In this document: positions 53,092-62,066 of the stretch, piece after piece
How positions within the stretch are numbered: position 1 is the first letter of the stretch
Layout: each line of letters begins with the position of its first letter
Source: Mycoplasmatota bacterium
GTDB taxonomy: Bacteria; Bacillota_I; Bacilli_A; Acholeplasmatales; Acholeplasmataceae
Assembly (NCBI GenBank): GCA_024650045.1
Contig: JANKMU010000006.1
Location: 1 to 64,000 of the forward strand
Direction: 5' to 3'
Length of the DNA stretch: 64,000 bases
Made by a program: the position numbers and the translations under genes
Notes under the pieces: model-generated
Told to the model about the DNA's origin: nothing
What the model saw: the letters and a program-made list of their open reading frames with translations, nothing else
Database searches by the model: none

Positions 53092-53171
53092 TCCATCTCC
53101 ATATTGGGTAAGACCACTTCAGTTTCAACAATATTGCCATATGTATCATAATATAATAAAAAACTGCTGCA
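53092..53171 (-). pseudogene. Rhs/YD-repeat core scrap, frameshifted
   Basis: The minus strand reads LLYYDTYGNIVETEV, matching the YDAYGNI motif just before the Rhs core of the full gene (HYVYDAYGNIIKTDV). Upstream the frame runs into TAG, while the adjacent frame reads AVFYY, so one base has been lost or gained. It has no start or ribosome binding site and is directly followed by the 52617 membrane protein. Confidence 0.72.
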
Positions 53172-53281
53172 CTATACTAAGAGATTAGTTGAGATACTAA
53201 TATGAACTGAAATAATTCCTGTACATCTATAGACGGATTTATGCAAAGAAAATGTTGGTTTTATAAAAGTTCGATTTAATA

Positions 53282-53596
53282 CTATTCCAAATTTATTTTT
53301 AACACAAAAGTACTTTTTGACAAATATTCAATATTAACTTTATCTCCAATTGCAAAGTCACCTAAATAGTAAATATAAAATTTCTCATCTTCAATTGTAA
53401 CTATTTTAGCTCGGATGTTATTGTTACCCTCATAATAATATCTCGGTGAATTGTATGCATCTTCAATTAGAGTGATTTCACCAGATTTACTGATGACATT
53501 TGATTCCTTCTCAACTAACAAATAAACCGTTGGCCATATAAGTGCTTTTAATACATACTCTTTATACTGTAATATCATATTTTCAACTCCAATCAT
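53282..53596 (-). CDS. Small Rhs-tip partner (immunity candidate), copy 2
   Basis: A 104-residue protein with one short hydrophobic segment and a beta-rich domain. The C-terminal 70 residues match the copy at 54271 (SPRYYYEGNN vs PPRFYYEDQM; KIVTIEDEKFYIYYLGDFAIGDKVNIEYL vs KIITINEVEYYCMTIGTIEVGDNVEIYYL). It overlaps the orphan tip gene by 14 bases. Pairing with a tip copy, as at 54271/54728, is the reason to call it an immunity candidate; there is no functional proof. Confidence 0.7.
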   Translation of the reverse strand: MIGVENMILQYKEYVLKALIWPTVYLLVEKESNVISKSGEITLIEDAYNSPRYYYEGNNNIRAKIVTIEDEKFYIYYLGDFAIGDKVNIEYLSKSTFVLKINLE

Positions 53597-54107
53597 TTGT
53601 TAATTTTTCTAGATGCCAATAATAATCACCACCTACTCCAGCCATTGGACCACTTGAAAAAACTATTGATGATGATTTTGCATTGTTATTGATATCTCTC
53701 GGATCAAAACTATGGTTTATCCCAATAAAATATCCAACTTCACCACTAATGAATGCTCCCGAAAAGCCACCTTTACCATAATAATTATAAACTGTTCGTA
53801 TTGATAGTGAAACACCAGGAATACCTTTGTAACGACCACCATGAAAGTAGTACTCTACATACTCTTCTTGGAAATTTACTACTGCTGCTCCACCTGCTTT
53901 ATAACCAAAAATCGAAAACGAAACATCAATAACTACGGGTTTTTCACTTATGTATTCAGCAGAGGGACTTGTTGAAACAATCAGTGTTGTTGACATCACA
54001 AATATAACTGCTGTTAGAAACAATGTGAAGGAATAACCATTTTGATCAACATACATTACTGTAGTAACGTATTCAAAGATAAGCATTACGAGTGGAAAAA
54101 ACTTCAT
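53583..54107 (-). CDS. Orphan Rhs C-terminal tip gene
   Basis: A 174-residue protein. Near residue 20 it carries VMYVDQNGYS, the junction motif that separates Rhs core and tip (NPVMYTDITGH in the main gene). After it come a hydrophobic stretch and a glycine/tyrosine-rich domain related to the main gene's tip: VVNFQEEYVEYYFHGG vs VVNLEDEYLEFYPHIG, and SSGPMAGVGGDYYWHLEKLTNDW vs SSPNISYGRDYYYWNENLIIDW. The Rhs core is missing upstream. Ribosome binding site is weak. This fits a displaced, orphan tip left by recombination; the activity of the domain is unknown. Confidence 0.72.
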   Translation of the reverse strand: MKFFPLVMLIFEYVTTVMYVDQNGYSFTLFLTAVIFVMSTTLIVSTSPSAEYISEKPVVIDVSFSIFGYKAGGAAVVNFQEEYVEYYFHGGRYKGIPGVSLSIRTVYNYYGKGGFSGAFISGEVGYFIGINHSFDPRDINNNAKSSSIVFSSGPMAGVGGDYYWHLEKLTNDWS

Positions 54108-54111
54108 TCTA

Positions 54112-54207
54112 CATCTCTACCAAGGGGTTTCTTCGATGTACACCAAATTCAAGGGACAATTCACTTCCTTGGTTAAGTATCGGTATAGAAACTATGTCAT
54201 TATAATG
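54112..54207 (-). other. Unexplained open stretch between partner 1 and orphan tip
   Basis: A 32-codon open minus-strand stretch reading HYNDIVSIPILNQGSELSLE onward between two TAGs. It does not match anything I recognise and could be leftover coding DNA from the displaced element. Confidence 0.3.
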
Positions 54208-54270
54208 CTAGACATTACTATGACACTTGAGCATGTATAAAAGAATCAGGTGTAATTTCTTATTGTAGCT

Positions 54271-54726
54271 CTATTCAATAAGACTGATCGAAAGCACAAC
54301 TTTAGAGTTTTCCAGATAATATATCTCAACATTGTCCCCAACTTCGATAGTGCCAATGGTCATACAATAATACTCCACTTCATTTATCGTAATTATTTTC
54401 GGTATAACCATCTGATCCTCATAGTAGAATCTAGGTGGATCACTTACCGTCCTAATATCCGATATAACTCCTCTCAACTGAATAGATTCTGTTGGGTTAT
54501 CATGCTTGATCTCAGCATTGAAGCCGTTTACACCCGTTACCAACAAAATGGAGGAGAATATACAAGCAAGTAATAATCCAATAGCATATAAATTGACTTT
54601 GCGATGCTTATTGATATAAATCACTAGAACTGACAAAATTCCAAAAATCATGATTGCAGCAATAATTATTGTCATCAGGGGCATTTTATAGAGTTGATTG
54701 TAGTAATCGTTATATTCAAAGTTCAT
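54271..54726 (-). CDS. Rhs-tip partner (immunity candidate), copy 1
   Basis: A 151-residue protein with two membrane helices (about 14-36 and 45-65) and a C-terminal beta-rich domain (OB-like by eye: RGVISDIRTVSDPPRFYYE, KIITINEVEYYCMTIGTIEVGDNVEIYYLE). It begins 1 base after the Rhs stop and has a paralogue after the orphan tip. Position and paralogy suggest immunity to the adjacent tip domain. A regulator or unrelated passenger cannot be excluded. Confidence 0.68.
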   Translation of the reverse strand: MNFEYNDYYNQLYKMPLMTIIIAAIMIFGILSVLVIYINKHRKVNLYAIGLLLACIFSSILLVTGVNGFNAEIKHDNPTESIQLRGVISDIRTVSDPPRFYYEDQMVIPKIITINEVEYYCMTIGTIEVGDNVEIYYLENSKVVLSISLIE

Positions 54727-54727
54727 T

Positions 54728-57385
54728 TTAATTCCCCCAATCTATGATCAAGTTTTCATTCCAATAATAATAGTCTCTACCATAAGAGATGTTGGGACTT
54801 GAGAATTCAACATAATAAGCCTTAACAGCATTGGTATATTTCAAATCTTCATCGACCCCATAGCAATGACCACCACCTACCCAATAGCCTCCTTCGGTAT
54901 ATTCAAACCATTTTCTATAATCCCCAGGGTTATTGTAATTCTCAAGAACTCCAAGAGAAACTGCTGGACCTTTAGAATAACCAAATGATGGACCAATATG
55001 CGGATAGAACTCAAGGTATTCATCCTCTAGATTTACAACAATGGATATCCCTAATTTAACACTAAATCCTGGAATTATAGGAATACCAAAAGATAAATCG
55101 ACAACAAACTCTTCAGAAATACTTCTTCCAATAGATTTGTATCCATCGGCAACCCATTTCCAGTAATTATATAGCCATTCAGGTGCGTGTCCGGTTATGT
55201 CTGTATACATTACTGGATTGTTTTGACAATATGCATACATATTAGTAGACTGAATATCTCCAAATACTCCTAACAATCCATCACTACTAATAAATCTGCC
55301 AATCTCAGGATTATAATATCTACTATTCAAGTAATACATACCTATTTCAGAATCATATCGATAACCTCTATAGGTATAGGAATTGATTGCTGCTATATGT
55401 TCATAGCCAGATGTCACATCAGTTTTAATAATATTACCATAAGCATCGTAAACATAATGAACAACTGTTGTTCCATTTGCACTTATGATATGTGATATAT
55501 CCCCTAATTGATTTCTTAAATAGAAATAATCTTCTTCGTTACTACTTATATTCACATTTGGATCATATGAGAACCCAATGAGTGTTCCATCGTAGTCATA
55601 TGTATAAATTATAGCATAAGTTCCATTGGTTTCATAGATGACTTTGTCACCTATTAATGTATACTCAATGGTTTCCGTTAATGTAGGTGTGTAATATGAA
55701 AATGCATAAAACTCTTTTTGTATACGATATCCTTGATCATTATATTTGTATCTAATTTGGTAAGCAGGTGATGAACTTCCAGCCATAATCGTTATGTATG
55801 TTAATTCTCTACCATTCCAAGATAGATATGCTCCATAGTATATTGTTCCATTATAGAAAAAATTCTTTATATACGTAGGGTTACCTTGAGCATCATAGGT
55901 ATATTCTTGAAGAATTTCTTGTGTTTGAGGAACTCCATTGATATATTCTACTTCTCCATAACTTTCTAGTTGATCTTTCCATGTTGAATTATAGTTATAT
56001 TGAATATGCTCTTGTGGTGTAACAGATGTATCTGTAGGATTCCCAACTTTAAAAACAATTCTAAACTCTATATAATAATACATACCATCTGTTGCTGTAT
56101 AATCTCTATAGTAATAACCTTCTTGATTGACATCCAGATTAGAGTAGATCATATTAGTTGTCATACCTGTAGCAAAACATTGGTTGACAAAATCATAATA
56201 ACTAAATGATAGAGATGGGTTTTGTCCTATATTTAGTTCATATATGTCTTGATAGTCTTTAGATCCATTATAATACATCTTGACATCCCAATATCCATTA
56301 TTATACTGATAAAATGGTGGAATAACAATTGGTTCTGAGTCATTTTGTCCATATAAGAAGGTTTTTATATCAGTAATATTCCCCAAAGAATCATAATAAT
56401 AATATTTTGTGAAATTGGTATCGCTTAGTATGTTGATTTGATATGCATAATCTCTAGATTCTTCGACGACTAGCTGGTTAAGCGCATCATACTCATAATT
56501 CCTTTTTAATTTAATCGTAGATCCTTCGTAGTAGGATTCACTCGTAATGTTCCCAAGCGTATCATAATTATATGTGTATTTGTAGTCAACTCCAGCACCA
56601 TTAATTTCATATATGATTTGATTGATTCGGGTTGTGCTTCCTGAATAGATAAAGCTTTGTTTCGCATTAAATGTATTGATGGTTAAGTTTATGTATTCTA
56701 AACGATATAATGCACTAGATTCATAGTGATAATCCTTAGTAACTTGATTATTCGAACTTGTAGTATAATAGGTTTTATCATACAAACTAGATGTTTGAAC
56801 ACAAGTAGATCCATCATATTGAAAACATTCATTATGTGCATAGTTTGTCGCTGTGGAATTTCCATTAATTTCAAAGTATAGAGAAGTAAGATTACCCGTA
56901 TCATCATAAATGTATTTGACAATATTACCCTCATGATCAACGACCTGAGTTAAATTTCCGCTCGAATTATATGTGTAATATTCACTTGTTTTTATGACAC
57001 CGTTTTCTATTGTGTTATAAACTGCAATTCTACCATTTTGATCATGTTCATAAGAAAATTTTTCATTGAAAGATCCACCTGATTTTTTAAACTGGATAGA
57101 TGAGATTTGATTTTGTTCGTTATACTCAAACTTGATAGCATCTCCATTACCATATGTTTGTTCAGAAAGTTTACTTGTCTCATAATTGCTTTTACTCACA
57201 TAAGTATAGCTCATAAGTGTTTGATTGTTAACTGTAACACTTTCCATTCTTCCTTCTAAATCGTAATTTATCTCATAGTAATAGTTTGTACCTAAAATGA
57301 TTTTCCATAAACGGTCAGATGAATCATACATATACTCAACTAATGCATCCTCATCTCCGGAAGTATAATTTGTGTAGTCTTCCAC
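54728..57385 (-). CDS. Rhs/YD-repeat protein, distal part with core and C-terminal tip
   Basis: 885 codons from GTG 57385: many YD repeats (YDSSDRLWKIILG; YDLEGRMES), the Rhs core RGYRYDSEIGMYYLNSRYYN and NPEIGRFISSDG (near 672-702), the junction NPVMYTDITGH (near 722), and a 155-residue tip rich in G, Y and W. The frame is the same as 57674-61468 and open throughout from the TAA at 57674; no ATG lies between. It is therefore the rest of one gene, translated only if the stop is read through, if GTG 57385 is used (AAAGG upstream), or if the TAA is a sequencing error. No known nuclease or deaminase motif is visible in the tip. Confidence 0.82.
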   Translation of the reverse strand: MEDYTNYTSGDEDALVEYMYDSSDRLWKIILGTNYYYEINYDLEGRMESVTVNNQTLMSYTYVSKSNYETSKLSEQTYGNGDAIKFEYNEQNQISSIQFKKSGGSFNEKFSYEHDQNGRIAVYNTIENGVIKTSEYYTYNSSGNLTQVVDHEGNIVKYIYDDTGNLTSLYFEINGNSTATNYAHNECFQYDGSTCVQTSSLYDKTYYTTSSNNQVTKDYHYESSALYRLEYINLTINTFNAKQSFIYSGSTTRINQIIYEINGAGVDYKYTYNYDTLGNITSESYYEGSTIKLKRNYEYDALNQLVVEESRDYAYQINILSDTNFTKYYYYDSLGNITDIKTFLYGQNDSEPIVIPPFYQYNNGYWDVKMYYNGSKDYQDIYELNIGQNPSLSFSYYDFVNQCFATGMTTNMIYSNLDVNQEGYYYRDYTATDGMYYYIEFRIVFKVGNPTDTSVTPQEHIQYNYNSTWKDQLESYGEVEYINGVPQTQEILQEYTYDAQGNPTYIKNFFYNGTIYYGAYLSWNGRELTYITIMAGSSSPAYQIRYKYNDQGYRIQKEFYAFSYYTPTLTETIEYTLIGDKVIYETNGTYAIIYTYDYDGTLIGFSYDPNVNISSNEEDYFYLRNQLGDISHIISANGTTVVHYVYDAYGNIIKTDVTSGYEHIAAINSYTYRGYRYDSEIGMYYLNSRYYNPEIGRFISSDGLLGVFGDIQSTNMYAYCQNNPVMYTDITGHAPEWLYNYWKWVADGYKSIGRSISEEFVVDLSFGIPIIPGFSVKLGISIVVNLEDEYLEFYPHIGPSFGYSKGPAVSLGVLENYNNPGDYRKWFEYTEGGYWVGGGHCYGVDEDLKYTNAVKAYYVEFSSPNISYGRDYYYWNENLIIDWGN

Positions 57386-57673
57386 CGATACGACCTTTAT
57401 GAGTTTCCCTTCATTATCATAAATGTAGTGTGTGTCTTGCCCTTTAGCATTTTGAATTGCTTCTAAAAAACCATTTAAAGTGTTTTGGTGGTATGTTGTT
57501 GTATTTCCAAATTCATTGGTTATTGTTGAAACAAATTGACTTAAATGAGTATAAGTCGTTGAGGTTACAAAATAAGATGTCCAGTCTCCTACATATAAAT
57601 CTTGAATCTGCCCATAACTATTATAGAGAACAGCTGATGTAACATTGTTATAGGTTACCTCATTGATTCTATC

Positions 57674-60600
57674 TTATGAGTCTGTTGATATTTCCAATGT
57701 AGTCCCATCAAAAAACTGTACTTCGGTTGGTTTCGATGCATAATCTTTGGTTGCATCATAACTATATTCTGTTCTATCACCTCTAGATGTTTCAACCGCT
57801 GTTAAGTTCCCATAAATGCTATTGTATTCATAGTTTGTATATGCGTTTTCAAAGAACACTTGAAGACCGTCAAAATATACTGATTCTTCTCCTTTGTATT
57901 CAAAGAAAACATTAACCCAATATGTATCTACATCAGGTAAAGTAACCTCGCCATATTGATAATTCCAACCTTCAATTGTTGTGTCAAAGTCTATATATTC
58001 ACTTTTGATAATTGTAGCATCATACTCTGGACCCCAAACAAAAACTGCTTCAGAAACAAAATCAACTCTGATTCTGAAATGTCTATCGTTACCATTATCT
58101 AAATCTGATTGTGTTAATGTTGCTGGCACGCCTGATGATCTTGCCCAGGCACCTATGACTAGTTTTCCTTTTTCATCCAACATTGAAGTGTCTAAAAATT
58201 CAGAAATACTTGTTACTGCTGAACGTGATGCTGTGCTTGACCCTTCTATTTGAATTGCATGGTTTCCCAATATGCTTTTATACAAATCATCTATTGTATG
58301 CCCGATTTCCGTTCTATAAACATAATCAATATCACTATATGTCCATCCTGGTACATTGCCATAGGAGTCAGCATATTCAAAAGAAGGATTATCAATCATG
58401 TTCGTACGATTATCTACAAATCCTTCATATATTTGTATATTATCGAAAAATGCTCTACCATTTGCATGATTTATTAAAGAAATCGTAACTTCTGTATTAT
58501 CGTTAGAAACAACAAAAGTCATAGTAATTTTTGTCCATTTCTCACTTGGGCTTATATAAGTAACTGTTCCACCTTGATCATGTCCTTCAACATCAATCCA
58601 TACATTGCTTGAATTAGTTTCGTTTTTAACATACCCTGTAAGTGTATATGCGTTTGCATCTAAAATAATCGTTTGTTCAAAATGTCCAGTGTCAATAGCA
58701 TTTGCATTAATCATTGCAGAATAAGTTCCAAATAGGACTTCTCTTGTTGATTGAAGATCGCGATCTGGTTCTTGAATCTCTCCTGTATCATTGTAATATT
58801 TCCAATTCACGTCTTGATTGATTCCAGAATACTCAAATCCATGATTATTAATAGGATTGAACAAACTGCTTTGTGGACTCGATTGTGAAACTAAACGATG
58901 ATTATGAATGTAATTTGGTTCACCATCAATAAAAATATAGCTATTTTGTGTGGATTCTGGATTGCTAAATATGTTTGAGTACTTATAATATTGAATATTC
59001 CCATATTTATCTAGAATATTAACGGTATGGCCAAAATCATCAAACTTATACTGGACAAAATCGTTATTTTGATCAGTAATTATCGTTTTTCTCAATGAAT
59101 AGTCATAAGAAATTTCAGAAAATATACTTGCTCCATAAAAAGCCCTAATCCCTGCTATCTTGTTTGATGTATTATAATCATACTCAATTCGCTCATCATC
59201 TCCATCATAGGTTGCTAGAATTCTTCCATATGCATCATAGTCATACTTAAGTACTTCATCTACAGTCATCAATAATGTATCATCATAATTTTTACTATAC
59301 TCAACATTAAGTTCATACTGTCCAGAACCGTCTAGTTTAGCTACATAACTGTAATTGACTTCTTCAAGCAAATATGGATTTGTGCTACTATTTTGATAAA
59401 TATAAAGTTTAGATTTTGAAATATTACCATTTAAATATGTTATTTCAATTTTATTCCCAGAACTATCTGTAATCTTAGTTACTTTTTTAAGATCACTGGT
59501 ATCCCTGGTTATGTAAATCACCTGATTCGATTCTTCATTGGTTATTGATGCCAAATATCCAGAACTGTTATATTTTTGCTTTATATTGTTCTTTGTATAT
59601 ATATAATAACCTGATAAACTTCCGTATACAGTTGATTTATATAATACATTTCCTGAACCATCATCTGCCATATAGCATGTATAAACATATGGGTCAGGTG
59701 CAGTAATTCTGCTATCACAAGTCGTGGAATGGTAATATACGACATTTCCTGTTGAATCTGTAGATTTGTACAAGCCTATATAAGAGTCGAATTCAACATA
59801 AGAGTTATAAACAATATTCCATCCTTTGAAATATCCATAATTTGATGAGCGATCTTGAATATTGTATGAGAATCCTAAAGAAAGTGTTTGTCTTTGAGTT
59901 GAGTAATTCAAGTCACTTCTTACTATATTGAGTAATCCAGTGAAATCTGAAACATATCCTGTAGAATATTCTCCAATATGTTGTGAATTATATGTCCAAT
60001 AATCTTTTATACCTGCAGAATCTATGTAACCAATTTCAATCACAGGATGGTATGTTGAGTTACTATGATCCATAGATCTTACAGAATTATAAGCTCCAAC
60101 ATCGCTTTTATCCTTTATAGTAAACCCTGTTGTTCGTGTAACACCAGTTGCATGCCATTCTCTAACTGCCTTTGTTATATTAAACAAGTAAGTATTAGAA
60201 GTGCCTACAACATGATAATCTGTCATAGTTGTTGATATAGTCGGTTTATTGTTCCATGTTGCTGTATTTGAAGAAAAATTTGAATTGTTTTTATATAAAC
60301 CGATGGTTCTATCGATTGCACCAATGGATTTTGTTAATTTCAATGTTGAGTATGTGATTTGCTTATTCATGATATGACTTGGTAAATAAAAATACATTAA
60401 TCCTCGATACTCACTTGAAGAATTTGATAAAACCATGATTGTAGAAGTAGAATAGTTCGAAGTTGGATTGGCTTGGGATACATATGTATCAAAGATTGAT
60501 ATAGCCTGAGTCGAACTATTGATAGTGGGATCAATTGTCACCGGAAAACTTGCTTCTTTTAACCATTCATCATCAATTGTTACTGTGATTTGATATGTGT

Positions 60601-61468
60601 TCACCTTTGTGTTTTCAACTTTTAATTGAACTAAATCTGTTTCGTTTTCATTAGCGTCAAAAGCATAAAGATTACTAAAATTGAAGATTTCATCTCCATT
60701 ATCATTAATAAAAATCACCTGGTCATTTTCTTGAACAAGTGTCAGATTTTTCAGTGAGTATTCAAATGATATTGAGAAATTGTTTATATATTTTTCAAGA
60801 ATGATATTTTCTTTTACGTTAGTGCCATTAACTATATATTCTAGGTCAACTCCAGTCATAATATTTCGATATGTTACTTTTTGTGAAATGTCCGTTAGTT
60901 CTTTTAAGTTATTGGATTTAGCATCATTTTTCTCGATATCAATAGATGATTTGTTAATAGAAATAACTCGCCAATCTACTGAGTATTTATCTAACTCTAA
61001 TTTGATTCTCTTATTTTCATCAAGCTTTTTTGGTAACTTTATTTTGAAAGCATTTGCTTTATTTGTATATAAATCTGATTTGCTTTCATAACCAAGCGAG
61101 TTATCTATACTTTCAAATGTACCATTTTCATCGTAATGAACAGCATCATTGTAAATAGATACAACATAACTACCATCAACTCTTTGAAATGTCTTGGTAT
61201 TATTGGTTCTTAATGAATTCACTTCTCCTAATAATTTGATTTCTGAATAGTCGAAATTAGGATCTATTGTTGCTGGATAATCTTTCAATGTATCTTGAAC
61301 ATCTATTGGTTCAACAATGTCAGTTGATATTGCATGCAATGCATTCCATGGTACCAAACTTGAGATTTGTCCCAATAAAGCAAGAAAAACAAGAATCTTC
61401 TTGCTAGCATCAAGTAGTCTAACAAAAATTAAAATCTGTTTGTCACTCACAGTTCTTTTTTTGAACAT
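57674..61468 (-). CDS. Rhs/YD-repeat protein, proximal part with DNRLRE and carbohydrate-binding-like domains
   Basis: 1,264 codons. N-terminal export signal (KKILVFLALLGQISSLVPWNALHA). Residues about 310-470 form a DNRLRE-like domain (STQAISIFDTYVSQANPTSNY; LTKSIGAIDRTIGLYK). YD repeats lie around 690-840. Two jelly-roll, carbohydrate-binding-like domains follow (NVWIDVEGHDQGG, and GWTYSDIDYVYR to NVFFEYKG). It stops at TAA 57674-57676 in the middle of YD repeats. Very large, single-gene unit, 3,795 bases, next to nothing similar in the window. Confidence 0.85.
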   Translation of the reverse strand: MFKKRTVSDKQILIFVRLLDASKKILVFLALLGQISSLVPWNALHAISTDIVEPIDVQDTLKDYPATIDPNFDYSEIKLLGEVNSLRTNNTKTFQRVDGSYVVSIYNDAVHYDENGTFESIDNSLGYESKSDLYTNKANAFKIKLPKKLDENKRIKLELDKYSVDWRVISINKSSIDIEKNDAKSNNLKELTDISQKVTYRNIMTGVDLEYIVNGTNVKENIILEKYINNFSISFEYSLKNLTLVQENDQVIFINDNGDEIFNFSNLYAFDANENETDLVQLKVENTKVNTYQITVTIDDEWLKEASFPVTIDPTINSSTQAISIFDTYVSQANPTSNYSTSTIMVLSNSSSEYRGLMYFYLPSHIMNKQITYSTLKLTKSIGAIDRTIGLYKNNSNFSSNTATWNNKPTISTTMTDYHVVGTSNTYLFNITKAVREWHATGVTRTTGFTIKDKSDVGAYNSVRSMDHSNSTYHPVIEIGYIDSAGIKDYWTYNSQHIGEYSTGYVSDFTGLLNIVRSDLNYSTQRQTLSLGFSYNIQDRSSNYGYFKGWNIVYNSYVEFDSYIGLYKSTDSTGNVVYYHSTTCDSRITAPDPYVYTCYMADDGSGNVLYKSTVYGSLSGYYIYTKNNIKQKYNSSGYLASITNEESNQVIYITRDTSDLKKVTKITDSSGNKIEITYLNGNISKSKLYIYQNSSTNPYLLEEVNYSYVAKLDGSGQYELNVEYSKNYDDTLLMTVDEVLKYDYDAYGRILATYDGDDERIEYDYNTSNKIAGIRAFYGASIFSEISYDYSLRKTIITDQNNDFVQYKFDDFGHTVNILDKYGNIQYYKYSNIFSNPESTQNSYIFIDGEPNYIHNHRLVSQSSPQSSLFNPINNHGFEYSGINQDVNWKYYNDTGEIQEPDRDLQSTREVLFGTYSAMINANAIDTGHFEQTIILDANAYTLTGYVKNETNSSNVWIDVEGHDQGGTVTYISPSEKWTKITMTFVVSNDNTEVTISLINHANGRAFFDNIQIYEGFVDNRTNMIDNPSFEYADSYGNVPGWTYSDIDYVYRTEIGHTIDDLYKSILGNHAIQIEGSSTASRSAVTSISEFLDTSMLDEKGKLVIGAWARSSGVPATLTQSDLDNGNDRHFRIRVDFVSEAVFVWGPEYDATIIKSEYIDFDTTIEGWNYQYGEVTLPDVDTYWVNVFFEYKGEESVYFDGLQVFFENAYTNYEYNSIYGNLTAVETSRGDRTEYSYDATKDYASKPTEVQFFDGTTLEISTDS

Positions 61469-61769
61469 ATTTAATTACCCCCGCGTAATTTTATAAAACT
61501 CTATATTCTCATTTTATCATTATAAAATACTCATTAAAAGGGCGTATATGTCCTATGTTTTAGTCAATTAGTTCAAAAATCGTATCTTCTTATCACTTAA
61601 AAAACAAAAAAACTCATAACACAGCTAAACAGCTAACATTAAGAGTTTTACACGTTTTTCAACTTGAAATCCATAAATTAAATAATATTTATTTTCATGA
61701 TGATATATTCAATTGAAATCCCATAAAAATAGAAGGGGGACTCTTGCGAGTCCCCATTACCTTTTTAAA
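61469..61769. other. Intergenic stretch between Rhs gene and cspA
   Basis: Contains the cspA terminator (61735-61756) and a possible hairpin 61610-61650 (AAAACTC/GAGTTTT with AGCT/AGCT). Upstream of the Rhs start lies GGGGGT as ribosome binding site and TATAAT around 61524. No gene found. Confidence 0.6.
61735..61756 (-). terminator. Terminator after cspA
   Basis: GGGGACTC-TTGC-GAGTCCCC; followed on the minus strand by a T-rich stretch. Confidence 0.85.
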
Positions 61770-61967
61770 TTATACTTTAATTACGTTAGCCGCTTGTTGT
61801 CCGCGGTCGCCGTCTTTAACATCAAATTCTACTTGGTCGCCTTCTGCTAATGTTTTGTATCCTTCAGTTTGAATTGCACTAAAGTGTACAAAAATGTCTT
61901 TCCCGTCAGCTGATGAGATAAATCCATATCCCTTGTCAGCGTCAAACCATTTTACTACGCCTTTCAT
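61770..61967 (-). CDS. cspA: Cold-shock protein
   Basis: A 65-residue CSD protein with both RNA-binding motifs: [16 protein letters not shown] (RNP1) and DIFVHFSAI (RNP2). ATG 61967 follows AAAAGGAG. It would melt RNA secondary structure. Own promoter and terminator. Confidence 0.96.
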   Translation of the reverse strand: MKGVVKWFDADKGYGFISSADGKDIFVHFSAIQTEGYKTLAEGDQVEFDVKDGDRGQQAANVIKV

Positions 61968-62013
61968 TTTGAATCTCCTTTTAATATAACTTAGCAACTT
62001 AATGCCTATTTAC

Positions 62014-62042
62014 ATTATACACAACCGAAGTATGAATTACAA
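62014..62042 (-). promoter_or_regulatory. cspA: cspA promoter
   Basis: TTGTAA (62037-62042), 17-base spacer, TATAAT (62014-62019); a leader of about 40 bases follows. Confidence 0.78.
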
Positions 62043-62066
62043 GGAAATAAGACAAATAAGTGAAGT

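Noticed and set aside
56000-56209. Plus-strand 69-residue cysteine-rich frame in the Rhs region
   Set aside because: Antisense to YD repeats; the pattern comes from the repeat codons.
57674-57676. Explaining the Rhs interruption by UGA=Trp coding
   Set aside because: The codon is TAA, and RF2 plus TGA-terminated genes show the standard code.
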